Shown: positions 13,563 to 31,095, counted from the stretch's first letter. The stretch: DNA of 64,000 bases from Tubulanus polymorphus (GCF_964204645.1 NC_134028.1:3694501-3758500); one strand, 5' to 3'. The notes: generated by a model from the letters alone, not told the origin. Numbers and translations are program-made.

Positions 13563-15911
13563 TGGCAGAACATTGTTAACTTTCATCGTCAACTATACAT
13601 GTCGCGCTGAGGTTTAGTCGTTAGTCATTAGAATCGCCTCGTCTGGACTAAATCGTCTTAGCGCCTTTGAAAACACACTCGCGACTGTATAATGCTGTGT
13701 CGAGATTCTGTAGAGGCTCCGTTTTCTTTGATCGTCAGAAATTGGATTTATTCCCGGGCAAGCGGCATATAAACAGCGTTCGTGATTGACTCAATCATCC
13801 TCAACTCGCAATTCCCATACTCTCTGATTTCTAACTTCCTTTTCACCTGCGGCGAGCAACTCTGACCTCGAAGACTGCGACTGCATAATTAAGATATACG
13901 CATAATTTAGATGTAACGACTAAACGTGAAAACAGACAAAGTCTTTGACATATAAAACAACATATTCCGCTCAAGATTGAAACCATGTACACAACTCGAG
14001 ATCAATTTACGAACTGTGTTTTTGTGCACGATCAAAGAGATCTGTCGGAACGATGTTTGTAACCAAAAAACCACTGAGGATATGAATTTTTTTCGTAGTT
14101 CGTGAATCATTTTGCTGCCTATGCTATAAAGAATAGATCTACTAAACACAATTATGCGCATTGCCAGTGGACTAAACAATCCCGAGTGATTAAACTACGG
14201 TAGAGCGAGATAAACTGTTTTTTCATAGGTCTCTTTTTGCTCCGTAATGAAAACAACGCCCGAATGTTTGCCCGTATCGATGATTCCCCTTGTGACCGGA
14301 CCCGCATTACCGGCCGTAGAAAAAACACTACCTTCCTACAAGCACTTACAGAATGAATATCAGAAAACCTGGCTAATATTGATGTGATGTAATATTGCCC
14401 TGGTGTAAGTCTATTCTCCTCGTATATTCTCGTTCATACCGTGAAGTGCAGTGGAGAACTGGCAGGTTGATAGATCACACGATATAATGTTGCCCTAAAA
14501 ATGTGCTGTATATATATTTGCTCGTCACCTGTCCCTACTCGCGAAGATTTACAATCTTTACCGAAACCACCAGAAAATATCCGTTTCCCAAGGCCAACAG
14601 AAATCATAGCTCCGTGGCGAAGTTAACTATGAATGAACGCTTTAATTTTCAAATATAATTTACAGCGTAGTGTAAAAAAGCATAATACAAAATACAGTAA
14701 ATTAGACTTGGAGGGCGGGGCCTGTAGAAACTAAGAAATAGTTTATATAAAACAGGTCCCTCGAAAGAGAAAAGTGAAGATGAAAAAAGCTGTCGGTGTA
14801 CGGAGAAAATATAAATGTAACGCATCGCTCATGTGATGATTATATCGGCTTTCGTTTCTTCTTTAAGGTGGACTTGAAGATCGTCCTTTACATTTTCAAG
14901 CTATGCAGTTGGCGTTTAGCTAAGAAGTGAATCAACAAGTGAATCAAATTTACATTGTATAGAGTCATCATGTGACATGCATATTTCTGCCGGGATATCG
15001 ATGCGGTTTTTGTCTGCTCTCTGTTGGGGGTGCTATCAGTTCTAGCGCACGCCGGCAAACATCGGTGATTAAGATTCATAGCAGGAATCTCATTCGTCTT
15101 TGTCTCGGGAATTTCTCTCGCACCCGTACACTACTGCTGTTGAGAGATGGTTACCGTCGGCGGCGGCAGGCGATCGACACGATAACCGGCCTTTCATTTA
15201 CAGTGTCAATCTGACACCGAAAGCAATTTTAAACGTGTTGACACTAGGTACAATATTCCGTGTTGACATCTCTTTTCTTTCTGCCATTTTCGTCGATTGC
15301 TTCCTTGCGATTATGATTATTCATCGTCGTCATATATTAAGGCCGAGTCTCGTATGCTGAAACGAACACTCTATTCGAGATTGTTCAACATTTTCACGGA
15401 CGGTCTTACCTAATTAACGAAAAATAATCGTTACGAAGGTTAATTAGCTAGGTCATTCAGGGAAGTATTAGTACACGTATCAAGTGCCTAGCCTTGGATA
15501 CAGTGACATATGTCACAAACGTAAATCAATTTTGACTCTAAAAAGTTGACTCTAAAAGTGTAAATGATTTAGTCAAGAATATAGTTTGCTTTGGCTATTT
15601 ACATTGTTACGTGCACCATATGTGTTAGCCGCTTGTCTTTGTATACCCTTCAACTGTATATCATAACACATGAGACAGCAACCATGTCTAATTCCACGAT
15701 TCCATCCTTGCATTCATATGATTCAATAAACGTTCTTAAGTAGGAACGAAATGGGAAAGCATTCTCAGCTGTCCCGAAGCTAGAGTTTTGTTACGGTAAA
15801 CTGAGAGGTGATTGAAATTGAAGTGATAGACCGAGAGTTGGTGAAATGCGCACTGTTCACGATTACTCGGTTCATGTTGCTGTTTTTCTCTGTTTGATTG
15901 TAGTTTTGAGA

Positions 15912-15944
15912 ATGGCAGCCGGTGAACTAGTGAACGATGCCTAA
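15912..15944 (+). promoter_or_regulatory. Possible 10-codon upstream ORF in the FAM20C leader
   Basis: An ATG at 15912 opens a short frame ending in TAA at 15942-15944, 28 bases before the FAM20C start codon. A pyrimidine-rich stretch ending in TAG at 15903 could be a 3' splice site beginning this leader exon. If transcribed, the uORF could lower translation of the main frame. Confidence 0.3.
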
Positions 15945-15972
15945 GTCTTACTTCCTAACGGGCTGAAAACTG

Positions 15973-18900
15973 ATGAAGTTAATGATGAAATTCCATCATC
16001 GTTTCGTTTTCCTGATAGGATTTATGTGCGTCCTTTCCGTTATTCTCACGACGACGACCGTCCTGCAATACGTCCTTGAACAAAGGCGAACGGTGAAAGA
16101 TTTCATGAACGCCAACGCGCAGTTCATGCGCAGCTCGGTATCGGATACACATGTACTGCGACGCGTAAAGGACGATGAATCAGAAAATAACCAAGGAAAG
16201 GAAACAAACGGTGCAGCCGTTATCCCGCGTAATAACACTTTGGTATACGTTGAAGCGGCTAAATCCGTCAAAACTACCCTCCTGGACGACTCGACGGAAT
16301 TGTTCATCCGCAGGAAATTAGCTGATCAGAGGAAGGAAATTCGGGAGAAAGGTGCTCAGTTGGATCTGTACGAGTCGAGCGATGGGTAAGCACTACACGG
16401 TTAAACGGGCTTTTTTGGAATTGAATTTTCCACGAACTCAATCAAGAAAGAGATGTCCAGTTTTCTAGGCGCCATGTTGTGGCGGTGCCCCATAGATTCT
16501 TGCTGGCGATTCGTTTTTTTCGGGCGCAACGCTAGGGACCTACTCGAGGGACCGCTACAAAACATGGCACCAAGAAACTGGAAACTTAAGTCACTAATGG
16601 AAATCGTCACAATATAATACTTGATGATTTCATCGTACGTAAACTGAAATTACACTGCGCCGTTAAGAACGTGTTTATCTGATTTCTGAAGTTTGATTAT
16701 TCGGTCTCGATGATCTATCGTCCAATATTGAAAAATACATATCATAACCTTCCTCGCGTGTGAGCGAGTTATCTTCACGCTTCATCGATTTGCAGGACCA
16801 AGCTGCCATCCTGGGGAACATTCCATAACAAGATTAGCCGCTATGAATTATACAGCGAGGAATCGGATTACATCGATCGTCTCCTGTACGATATGTCTCA
16901 CAAAACAATCACGGATGCAGGTAAATCGATCGACTGCATAAACACGCAGTGCACACACATAGTTGACAAATGAGATCAAGAAAGTATGACTCGTCCAAGA
17001 CTCTACAACCACCGCTTATATAGATGCACAAAATGCATAACGCGAACCAGGTTATTCGTATCGGACGAGATCAAAAACGAATACATTCGCGATGAACTCG
17101 TGACCGTGCACGTAAATAGATGTATAATATGATTTTCACGTGTTGTTGTAGAGATGAAAGCTGGTGGGACGCAGTTGAAAGTGATGATTACATTCAGCGA
17201 TGAGGGACAAGCACTTATGAAGCCCATGAGGTATGTAAGCATTTCCTATATCATAATGGTCACGCATGTGATGTATTCAATTAACCACCACTTGCCATTG
17301 ATGATGCTGAAAAGACCAGCCATAATAAAGTGCTCCCAATCTCCCTAAATGCACGGACATGACTGTATTCACATTGACATATCTCCTATCCCAGGTTCTT
17401 ACCGTTATAAACGGTATCGGGGCTTCGATTGATTCTTGATTGAGGACAGAAAACGGATATGGTTTGACGTGTGGATTCATTCTTCTAAGGATTCATTAAG
17501 ATGGCGTTAACAAAATACGGCTGTATTGCGCCATATCGTTGCATTACTGGTTATGTCGTCTTATTGATCTTTTCCTGGTAGCTATTACTTTAGATGACCG
17601 GTAGAAAGGGAAACCACATCAAGTAGACACAAGGCGTGGACCGACTCTTATCACTCGGTCTATCAGACAACATCCTGTCTGTAATGACCGACATAAACGC
17701 GATCAACCGCGAGAACAGCGCAATCAGTCGAATTACCGTTATTGGGGGGCTTCCAACCATCCATTACACTAATCACCTCGTCTATGGTAGAGTTTTCAAA
17801 CTCGTTAGGAACATTGAAATGAGATTGCACGAAGCTACTGAATTCTCTCTTATCAATTCCAGATTTACGAGGGAAAAAGAAACGCTTCCCGATCACTTTT
17901 ATTTCGTCGATTACGAACGCCACAACGCCGAAGTTGCGGCGTTTCATCTCGATCGGATCCTCGGATTTCGTCGTGTGCCGCCGTGTGCCGGACGCATTTT
18001 CAACATTAGCCGTGATTTAGAGCAATACGCGGAATACACATTCAAAAAGACGTTTTTTAGGTCACCTGGTATGTATCCATCTAATTCACTGCGCTTGATG
18101 TCTTTTTATTAAAAAGTGAAAAGCCCAAAATGAATTCGTCATACGGGCCTTACAACAACTATCTAGCAAAACAGAACGTCAGCTCCAGTTCTTGGCACAA
18201 GCGACTTACAAATACTACGGTTCGTGCCGTTTTAACGGGTTTAGAATAAATACAACTGGCCGAAAAGTAGTTTATAGGTTAACTATAGTTTATTTGACGC
18301 ACGAGCTTTCGCTACTAATATATAGCAGCTTCATAAGGTGAATGAAGCCGACGACGCTGCCAGACACTAGTAGCGAAAGCTCGTGCGTCAAATAAACTAG
18401 TTAATCTATATAGAAATACTCGTCTCGTTGTAAGAAATACGGGTAATATCCACAGTGTTGTAAAGCACGGTACCAATATGATAATTGACATATATTTAGG
18501 TATCGGAACGGGTAAAAACGTAGCCATGGAGACCTAGTAGATTAATTATCGTCGTTTCGATCACCGGTAGTTGATCATCATAAATCGTCTGAGGATAAAA
18601 CGTTGTTTTATGATGATTTATTACCACCGTGCTTATTTCTTGATAATGGAATTGATAGATCCACTATACCGTACGACGTACAACTTTGGACTCGAGCCCA
18701 AATTACAGGTGTTTCTCACGACTGGTAGACCGATAATCCCAGTGTTTCAGAGTTAATTAACAAAACCCACAGTTGATGATTAAACCATTTATTTTCTGTC
18801 AGAAAATAAATGGTTTGATCATCAACTTTGGGCTTTGCTCATGTCTGTCATTTTGTCCCAAAATATACGGGCAATGAAATGGTTGAAAAATTACCATTGC

Positions 18901-19927
18901 AATATGCTCTCATTTATGGCGGCCGATTAGTCACGTGAGTGGACATCGTGCATTAATTTCTTAAGCCGATTCGTCAATATGGATTTTACGCAGTGCATGT
19001 GCAATGTTTTTTTTTTGGTTATGAATCGGCTTGGAAAATAATGGACGATAGACATCACTAATTTAGCCAACATACTTACAGAATATCTTATTTTGAACAG
19101 CTAAAAATCACTGCTTCCACGGGGTGTGTTCATACTACTGCGACACTTCACACGCATTTTGCGGCAATCCGGACACGATAGAAGGTTCTCTTTGCGCGTA
19201 TCTGCCCAGCAAGGACGTGGCGCAACGAAAAAACTGGCGAAATCCTTGGAAGCGTTCGTATAGCAAACACAAACAAGCCGCATGGGAGACTGACTCCTCG
19301 TATTGTAAGCAGGTACAACAAACTCCGCCCTACAACAAGGGACGCCGCCTTCTTGATTTGATAGATTTAGCAGTATTTGATTATCTTACAGGTAAGCTTT
19401 AAGTTGACAAATTTCATGAATCTGTGTACTGTGTTATTGCGACATTAAGTGACGTGTCCCGGGGACGTGTCTGTTTTTCATTTAGGTAACATGGATCGTC
19501 ATCACTACGAAACATTCCTAGATTTTGGCAACGATACTTTTCTACTTCATCTAGATCAAGGGAGAGCGTAAGTCGACGAAATAGATCTACCCACAGGAAG
19601 GGATACAGAAATACTGAACATTCTAATTTCATCGTTCATTTTAGGTTTGGAAAATCGTTACACGACGAAACGTCAATTTTGGCTCCGCTTTATCAATGCT
19701 GTTATATCAGAGCTTCCACGTGGCAAAAGCTGAAGTTCTTACGGAATTCGCCAGTCAAATTGAGCGATTTGATGCAAAAATCTCTGACCAGAGACGTCAT
19801 CAATCCGGTGCTACTAGAGCCCCATCTATTGGCGTTAGATAGAAGAATAATAAAAATATTGAGGATGGTGAAGGGGTGTATTAGAGCTCACGGCGAGAAA
19901 ACTGTGGTGATCGATGACGGATTTTGA
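15973..19927 (+). CDS. FAM20C: FAM20C-like secretory-pathway protein kinase (seven exons, 492 aa)
   Basis: Exons: 15973-16385, 16796-16920, 17152-17230, 17863-18068, 19101-19391, 19486-19567, 19645-19927; total 1479 nt. FAM20 kinases are Golgi/secreted kinases; FAM20C phosphorylates secreted proteins at Ser-x-Glu. Residues about 10-31 form a type II signal anchor, followed by a divergent stem. Catalytic residues aligned to human FAM20C are present: Lys203 in GQALMKPM, Glu229 in RHNAEVAAF, Asp375 in GNMDRHHYE and metal-binding Asp395 in [11 protein letters not shown]. The blocks WRNPWKRSY and QTPPY resemble FAM20C more than FAM20B, and retained Glu229 argues against the FAM20A pseudokinase. 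The residue after Asp395 is Gln where vertebrate FAM20C has Asn. The start is bounded by an in-frame TGA at 15964. An open frame at 17636-17862 is intron 3, since splicing at 17863 restores the family sequence. Confidence 0.93.
18287..18398. repeat. 31-bp perfect inverted repeat with 50-base loop (FAM20C intron 4)
   Basis: The arm at 18287-18317 (starting AGTTTATTTGACGCACGAGC) has an exact reverse complement at 18368-18398. Flanking bases extend the pairing imperfectly by about ten more bases. It sits in the intron between FAM20C exons 4 and 5 and would form a long stem in RNA or cruciform in DNA. It looks like a small foldback transposon or its remnant. Confidence 0.85.
18763..18835. repeat. 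Near-perfect hairpin repeat (FAM20C intron 4)
   Basis: 18772-18798 and 18800-18826 are reverse complements at 26 of 27 positions, separated by a single base. Weaker pairing continues outward on both sides to about 37-base arms. It is the second foldback within 500 bases in the same intron. Confidence 0.85.
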
Positions 19928-19999
19928 TGAACGCTTCGAAATCAAAAACCGATATAAATGTCTCAAAAATTTATTTTTAATAATGTATAATTTATATTG

Positions 20000-20005
20000 A
20001 ATAAA
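20000..20005 (+). promoter_or_regulatory. Poly(A) signal AATAAA of FAM20C
   Basis: Canonical hexamer 72 bases after the FAM20C stop codon, on the coding strand. Confidence 0.65.
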
Positions 20006-21058
20006 TTCTATCGTTTTGATAAAAAGTGAAATATTCGAACGACCATCGAGTGCTGTCCACGACGTCATGATCAACGACGATACGTGTATCCACATTCAGG
20101 GTCCCTACAGATCAGTCATTCCTTGATTTAAGGAGTTTTGAAGGAGAAAATCTCAAATTTCGAGGACGTGTCTACAAGCTACAGCTTTCATATCCCAATT
20201 ACAGTCGACACCTCCTAAATCGGTACTACTTATCTCGGTAAACCGTTGATTCAGTGGTTCTTATGCGCTATCTAAACTCGTTCTGATTCAGTAACCCCCT
20301 GGTAAAATCTTAGTCCCAACGGTCCCGATTTAGGCGCACTGTACAACTACAAACTAGACAAAAATTTCTGATTGCCTATTTTTCACAAATGAGTTTTCAA
20401 GGAATTTCGGGAGTTTTGTTCAAATGAAAGTAGTTTCAAGCATTTTCCAATTAGGAGTGTTTAAGGATTCGAGAAGTTGTAGAGACCCTGACGTATCAGT
20501 GCAATCACAAGCGTCACCGTATAGCTATTATAGATACGGTTTTCAAAATCAAAAATCTAAAAATGAACTTTACATAGTGCGTGTAAAGCACGTTAAAAAC
20601 AAGAACACATTTCGAAAAATTCAGCAAAAAAAACGTAATGCACAGTGTATGCTTTACAATTTAACTATCGCAAAATAAAACGCCACCTAGTGAACAAATA
20701 AAGATACCAGCAGCCTTGAAACTCACCACAATGTTGAAAATGATACTTAAAAGATCCCATCTCGAACGTGTTTAGCCCACCCAAAGTCGCAGGACAGACA
20801 TACGACCGACCAACACATTTTTACGTTGATAATGATGGGCCCAAGGGAGATAATTATTAAGCTCAGAAATCAAGACCATTAATTGATCAAACGTTATCTT
20901 TGGGTTGCAGACGTGTCTAGAGAAGATACATCAAACATCAGGACAATAAAAGAAAGCGTATAAAAAAAGTTCCAAAAATAAACCCGATTCTGTCAAGGGA
21001 CGGATGAAAAGTGAGCGCAAAAACGAATGTAACCCACGTGGCTCGTTCAGGAGAGCGT
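20006..21058. other. Intergenic gap between convergent genes
   Basis: About 1 kb between the 3' ends of FAM20C (+) and the SLC35D-like gene (-). I see no supported exon or repeat in it. The open frame at 20424-20678 shows no domain and lies downstream of a poly(A) signal. Confidence 0.5.
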
Positions 21059-21064
21059 TTTATT
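21059..21064 (-). promoter_or_regulatory. Poly(A) signal AATAAA of the SLC35D-like gene
   Basis: Reads TTTATT on the plus strand, 9 bases past the stop codon of the minus-strand transporter. The spacing gives a very short 3' UTR, so a later signal could be used instead. Confidence 0.4.
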
Positions 21065-21073
21065 CAGAACGTA

Positions 21074-22688
21074 TCATACATTTTGTTCGTGATATTTAGC
21101 GATCGTGTAGAGAACGCCGCCGACGAGATTCGCGCCTATACCGATGGCTGTCGGGGTGTTGACTGCAACGCCACCGAACGAAAACATTCCGATGATTGTC
21201 GACAGTACACTTTTTATGATGCCGACTACCGACGTAGTCAGAGCGGAGTTGTAAGTCGTGCATAAGAACATACTATAATTTAATAAAGCACCAACGGAGA
21301 TCATTAGACTAATTAAAATATAAACAGTTAACGGTACTGTGGAGGCCTCCTCGAAGAAATTCATAATACCAGTCAATTCTCTTTTGAAAATGGCCCATAA
21401 AATCAGCACAGGTAAAGTGTTTATGCTAATGAGTTGTAGAGTCTCGGCTACCGTTAATTTGTCGGAATGTTTCTGCACCAAAGTCAAGTACATCGCCTGA
21501 GTTAAACTGCTACCCAGACCGCACGCGTAGGCGTATAAGTTAAACGTTAAATCACCATAACCTGAAATATAAATCAAAAAATGTGCACGATGTAAAAACA
21601 TAAGTCAATATGATATAGAATCTACAGTCCGACTCTAGATCAGAATCATCAAATGAAGTTAAAGATTCTAAATTATCTTTTTTGATCTTAAAATTGTCTT
21701 ACCCGCTAGAATGCAGCCTCCGGTCATCAATAAGATGGCGATCACAATTCGCTTAGAAGGCCGGCCTTTATCGAGCATAAATATACCAAGTACGAGAATG
21801 GCCAACGGGGCCATTCGTTTTATCACTCCATACATAGGAATATTCATAGATGACAGAGCAGTCAACCCTAGAACTGCATTGGACGCGTAGAACATCGACG
21901 GAAGTAAGAAACCTCGACATCTCGCAACGCTTAATGGCGGAAGTTTCACGTGTCCCAGAACGTTCAGACATGATAGAATTAAGATGACAAATGTCATCTG
22001 GAACGCTAGAATAGACGCGGGGAATTTGAATTCGTATGTCGAGAGTAAAGCTTTGTTCACGAACGCCATCGACATAGAACAACCGCCATATAACAACGCT
22101 GCCATTATTCCTGCCAACCGGACGTATGTTGAACCGATCTCGAGTCCTGAAGAAAAGAGAGCAAGCGATATTCATAAATTTTTCTTATCAAAATTTTAAT
22201 TCCAGCTAGAATTTAACGTGATAAAGCAGGTTTGCCTGTGTTCGCTACAGTATAATTGGGAAAGATTTTCGTTTTACGCGTAGTGAACAGTAGGCTACAC
22301 GAAAGCAACTCTACGCGCGGGGCGTCACACACTGCAGGTGATCCTCTGACGCACGCTTCGCGGAAAATCGAGCCGCCGGCATACGGGTTAACCGCTACAC
22401 ATGTATTATCACACTACTACGGCACTGGTATGATATACACACACCAATACTAAGCATAGCCTCTACTACTAATAGTCAATCTGTGCTAGGCTAGCAAACA
22501 AATGCCATTCGATTCAGGCCGCGCTGACCAAGACTTGCGTAATGATCAAGACCGATTGCTGTGATTCAGAACTTACCTTTCGTTTTGGCAGTGATTACAT
22601 GGTCTTTGATGGCCTGTTTTTCTTCGTCGATGTCACGTCCGGACGTCGTTTTGCCATCGTTCGTCATCGCGTCCTGATGTGGAGACAT
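21074..22688 (-). CDS. SLC35D-family nucleotide-sugar transporter (three exons, 347 aa)
   Basis: Exons in coding order: 22688-22577, 22146-21703, 21561-21074; 1044 nt, phases 1 and 1, all with GT/AG ends. SLC35D proteins exchange UDP-sugars for UMP across ER or Golgi membranes to supply glycosylation. The first 37 residues are a polar cytosolic leader; the rest is a chain of about ten hydrophobic segments typical of the drug/metabolite transporter fold. Family marks include the early FVNKALLSTYEFKFP, the mid MYGVIKRMAP and the late SALTTSVVGIIKSVLSTIIG, the last matching the conserved NSALTT-VG-KN block of SLC35D1/D2. The length fits the family (about 340-415 aa). Which paralogue (D1, D2 or D3) and which sugar cannot be told from sequence. 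Its stop lies head-on to the FAM20C 3' end. Confidence 0.88.
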
Positions 22689-23506
22689 CCTTAGTACCTA
22701 ATTATAGTTTGTACATAACGCGTATATCAACTCAGTACTATAGGCATACAACACTGTCGACATTCCTTTTCGCGGGCGCACAACACGTTATAATGCGGGT
22801 ATTCTTCTAGACCAAATCGGCATTAAATTCAACGCAAGTGCGCGCGTATACGCATACAGCGTTTGTATCGATCACTCTGGCAGACGGCGCCGAGGTTGCT
22901 ACGATACAGCGCGACAATAAACGAAGCGATGGCTTTGGAAAGCAGGGTGACAGGCTTTTCGAACACGGAGGGGGAGTTGAGACCCCTAACCCCCTTGAAT
23001 CTGCCCGTGGGTGGGGTAAGTTATGTGCCATAACCGCTTCATGAACAACAAAAACAAAAACAAAAACAACAACAGAATTTCTAAAAAACATAACATTTTT
23101 TCGATGTCGTGTCCATTACCTTGAAGCGGGAATACAAAATATAATTGTTTAGATTTAATGCACAAAATTATCTTTTTAAGAACAACACAGCGGTCCTTTA
23201 AAGGCAATATGACAATATGAAATAAATTGACTTTGTATTTAAATCCTATGTACATTATATCAATATATGCACGAATTTCAGTTAAACTGTACCAAATTTT
23301 AAAAAACAAATTGTCAAAATGCGTCAACAAAACGTTACATTGGACCAATTGTAATACAACATAGAAACAAAACATGATTATATATTAACATATTTAGGAC
23401 GCTGGCGAACCTAGAGTCTATAGCAATGTTGTTATAATCCTATACAAACAATACTCTCAATTGGGCGGCTTGTACGTACAAGTTTTCTCTATGACATATT
23501 CGGGGT
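22689..23506. other. Intergenic gap between the transporter and the adaptor gene
   Basis: About 0.8 kb upstream of the transporter start and downstream of the adaptor stop. It should hold the transporter promoter, but no TATA box or other clear element is visible. A short CAAAAA-rich low-complexity tract lies near 23045-23072. Confidence 0.45.
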
Positions 23507-28471
<4,965 letters not shown>

Positions 28472-29265
28472 AATCGTGCGCTTTTCTCTGTTTTATATAG
28501 ATTCTGTTTTAATCATTAGAAGTTTAATCCTCGATGATTTCAGCAGTTTGAATATGATCCATTTATCGCAGGTATGCCGTCCATGTCTGTCTACAGGTTG
28601 GTTCTAACTTCCTTATCGCTGATTAGAGACACTTATAAAGAAATCCGGGAAAGTCCTCAATATATTTATATCACCTCGAACAGGATCGAGGTTTTTATTT
28701 TTAGACGCATAAATCGAGTGCGGTATCAAGGAACACGTACGTGACATAATAGCGAAGGAATATTAATTTTTCACATGTCGTCATTTCAACAGTCATGATA
28801 TACTTTACTTAAACGTATAGTTCAATGAAAATAAGACGTAATAGAATATGGACATCAATTCCAAGCAATCTAATGTCAATATCGAGAAGTCTCACAATTA
28901 GGGTGGAAGATACGAAGAAAGATAATGAGAGAAAAATATAAAATATAAAATAATGATGAATTGAGAGTATCCAAGTATGAAAATAACTGATTTACATAGT
29001 AACCAGAATGCAACCACAATTTATAGATTTCGATCAATCTCAGCTCCGTCCTCGGTTTTGTTAAACAATTAAGAGTAAGTTTTGAGAGCGTTTATATTGC
29101 TGCATATGTGGATAAAAATGCGCATAACATACAGTTTATACGGATTTGAATGATTTTAATTTTAAAAGCAACCTCTATATGAACCCCTTTCACTCAGATA
29201 TTCAGTTCACAGAAGTCGTACTAAAAGGTATATCCTGCTCCTATAAAACGTTACGCGCTTTTAAG
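28472..29265. other. Upstream region of the adaptor gene
   Basis: Region upstream of the minus-strand adaptor start, presumably holding its promoter and any leader exon. No supported coding exon. A TATATAAAA-like run on the minus strand lies only about 20 bases from the ATG, too close to be a convincing TATA box for this start. Confidence 0.4.
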
Positions 29266-30287
29266 ATGTTCCATTTGAAATATATCATTGCCATGGTTGT
29301 AGCAGTGACTGTGATGGTTGTCCAATTAAATCTGGGTAAGATACAAAACAGTATTTAAGAACTTCGTTTGGGTTAGAATTCGAAGGGATAGAATGTTTTC
29401 AATCTGTTCGTTGTAGTTGAGAATTTTAGTTTGGATGAACAGCGAAATGTGGAAAAACGTAAGTATTGTAACATTTCGTTTTTTCATCGTTCAATTTACT
29501 ACACCTTACAAAAATAACAGTCGTATTTTTTTACTGCGATGTCCGTTTCTTTGCGCTACCAGTGTCGTACTTTTCACGAATCTTTAAACATTTATATACG
29601 TGTTTATAAGTTCTTATTGTGATTACCCTTTTCATCTAGGTTCCTGTTCAAATGCCATCGGGACGTGCAGCGTAGATTGATGTGGAAGTATGAAATATGC
29701 ATTGATTATGTGTAGGAAAACATGTGACTCTTGTAGTTAATGAGGTAAAAAGGCTTCTAAAACGATGCATTCAAGACAGGACAATGAAATATTACCTATA
29801 TACGTATAGAATTGTTTTTCTAATTCTAAAGCCTACGCTCACGGCAAGACATAAATCTGGCCAAACAAATGAAAACAGGGCTTTTCTGGCTGGTTTTGGA
29901 TTGATCGGCTTGTTTGCGCACTAGGAATAAAGGTTACGCAAGCTATACGTAAGCAGGTTTTAGACGATCGTTTCGAATTACCTTTTTTTATATTTTAGAT
30001 TTCCCGTATACTATGTATTGTTATATCGAGGTGTAGTGAACATAGCCTTCTACGAAAATCAAATGGCAATGAAAAATAACCAAAAGAAGAAAAAACTATT
30101 AAATTAAATGGCAATGTAAAATAACCAGATACACCAGATTGAAAGTTTCTTTCTTTGGGGATTTCTTCTAGCTTTAGAGATTTTTCAAGACACATTGTAT
30201 TACTACTCAGGATTCAGTTACGTGGCAGAGTACGTCGTATGCATTCACCGGATAGCAATTTACTGCCTTTTAGGATGTCAACACTAA
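29266..30287 (+). CDS. Candidate small secreted or membrane-anchored protein (two exons, 61 aa)
   Basis: Proposed exons 29266-29335 and 30172-30287. Exon 1 encodes MFHLKYIIAMVVAVTVMVVQ, a strongly hydrophobic N-terminal segment like a signal peptide or anchor, and ends at a consensus GTAAG donor with one base left over. Exon 2 follows a good pyrimidine tract and TAG, accepts that phase, and stays open for 37 codons rich in Tyr, Cys and hydrophobic residues (YYYSGFSYVAEYVVC) before TAA. An AATAAA sits at 30391-30396, about 100 bases past the stop. I recognise no family. Both splice pairing and coding status are inference from phase and signals; exons could be missing, or this may be noncoding. 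Confidence 0.25.
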
Positions 30288-30946
30288 TCCCATTCTATAT
30301 TCATCCTATTTTAATATGGCGAAAATGCAAAAAGACCACCGCTGAGAGTGATGTAACAGCTCGTATGCTATTGACTCAAACATAAACACCAATAAATAAT
30401 GAGGCAATCTTAAACCGATTGATCATATTGATATTAATTGAGTTGCCTCGTTATCTTGTCTGTTGCCCTAGAAATCAAATTCATTGTTCAACACAATTTG
30501 AAGTTTTATCAAATGTTCTGTTTGTTCGAGTTCTGAAGTCCACAATTTCTGTTGCCGTATACCGCTTGGATTTAGATGCTGAAAATTCGTTTGTTTGAGA
30601 GAGCGCTTTGATATTTACTGCAGCCTAGCTACGTGGTTGGTTAAACCGTGGTTGGAAATAATTTTTATAGAGCTAAGGTAGCTGTATACGTGAGACAAAA
30701 CATTGGCGTCGTTATCAAAGTGTCCATGAACCCTTTGGCGAAGTTGTTTTGATGGAAACAATGTTCATTATCTATTGACACGAGTGATCAAATTGAACTC
30801 AGCTGATTAAGAAAGTGATCAGCTGATTGTCCTCAATCACATGGTCCGGGTGTTGACGCACTGGCCGATAATATAATGTAAGATATAGCGTAGCACTTGG
30901 GGACTAGATAACCACTCGACAAGTCAACTTTCCAATACGCAGCGCC

Positions 30947-31095
30947 ATGATTGAATGACAAAAGGTAAGATCGTTATTTCAAACATAAGAACTTTGAGCA
31001 TATCGTCCTGGTAAAATTGGGTTTACATTTGCAATAAGGTTCGATTATAGAATAGGCGATTGACCATGGTTTCTTACTTCGTATATTGTTTTCAG
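30947..31095 (+). promoter_or_regulatory. Putative leader exon end with minimal uORF, and intron, upstream of CLN8
   Basis: A GTAAGA donor at 30965 and a TTTTCAG acceptor ending at 31095 would remove a 131-base intron from the 5' leader of CLN8. Just before the donor, 30947-30958 is a three-codon upstream frame (ATG, two codons, TGA). The spliced leader joins the main exon 25 bases before the CLN8 ATG. Leader structure is inferred from splice consensus only. Confidence 0.35.

Noticed and set aside
17636-17862. In-frame 5' extension of the FAM20C exon at 17863
   Set aside because: The family sequence resumes exactly at the splice acceptor before 17863 and the previous exon joins there in phase; the extension is intron 3.
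21768-22175. Minus-strand 135-aa ORF overlapping the transporter
   Set aside because: It is a +1 frame shadow of transporter exon 2; the transporter frame has the membrane pattern and correct splice phase.
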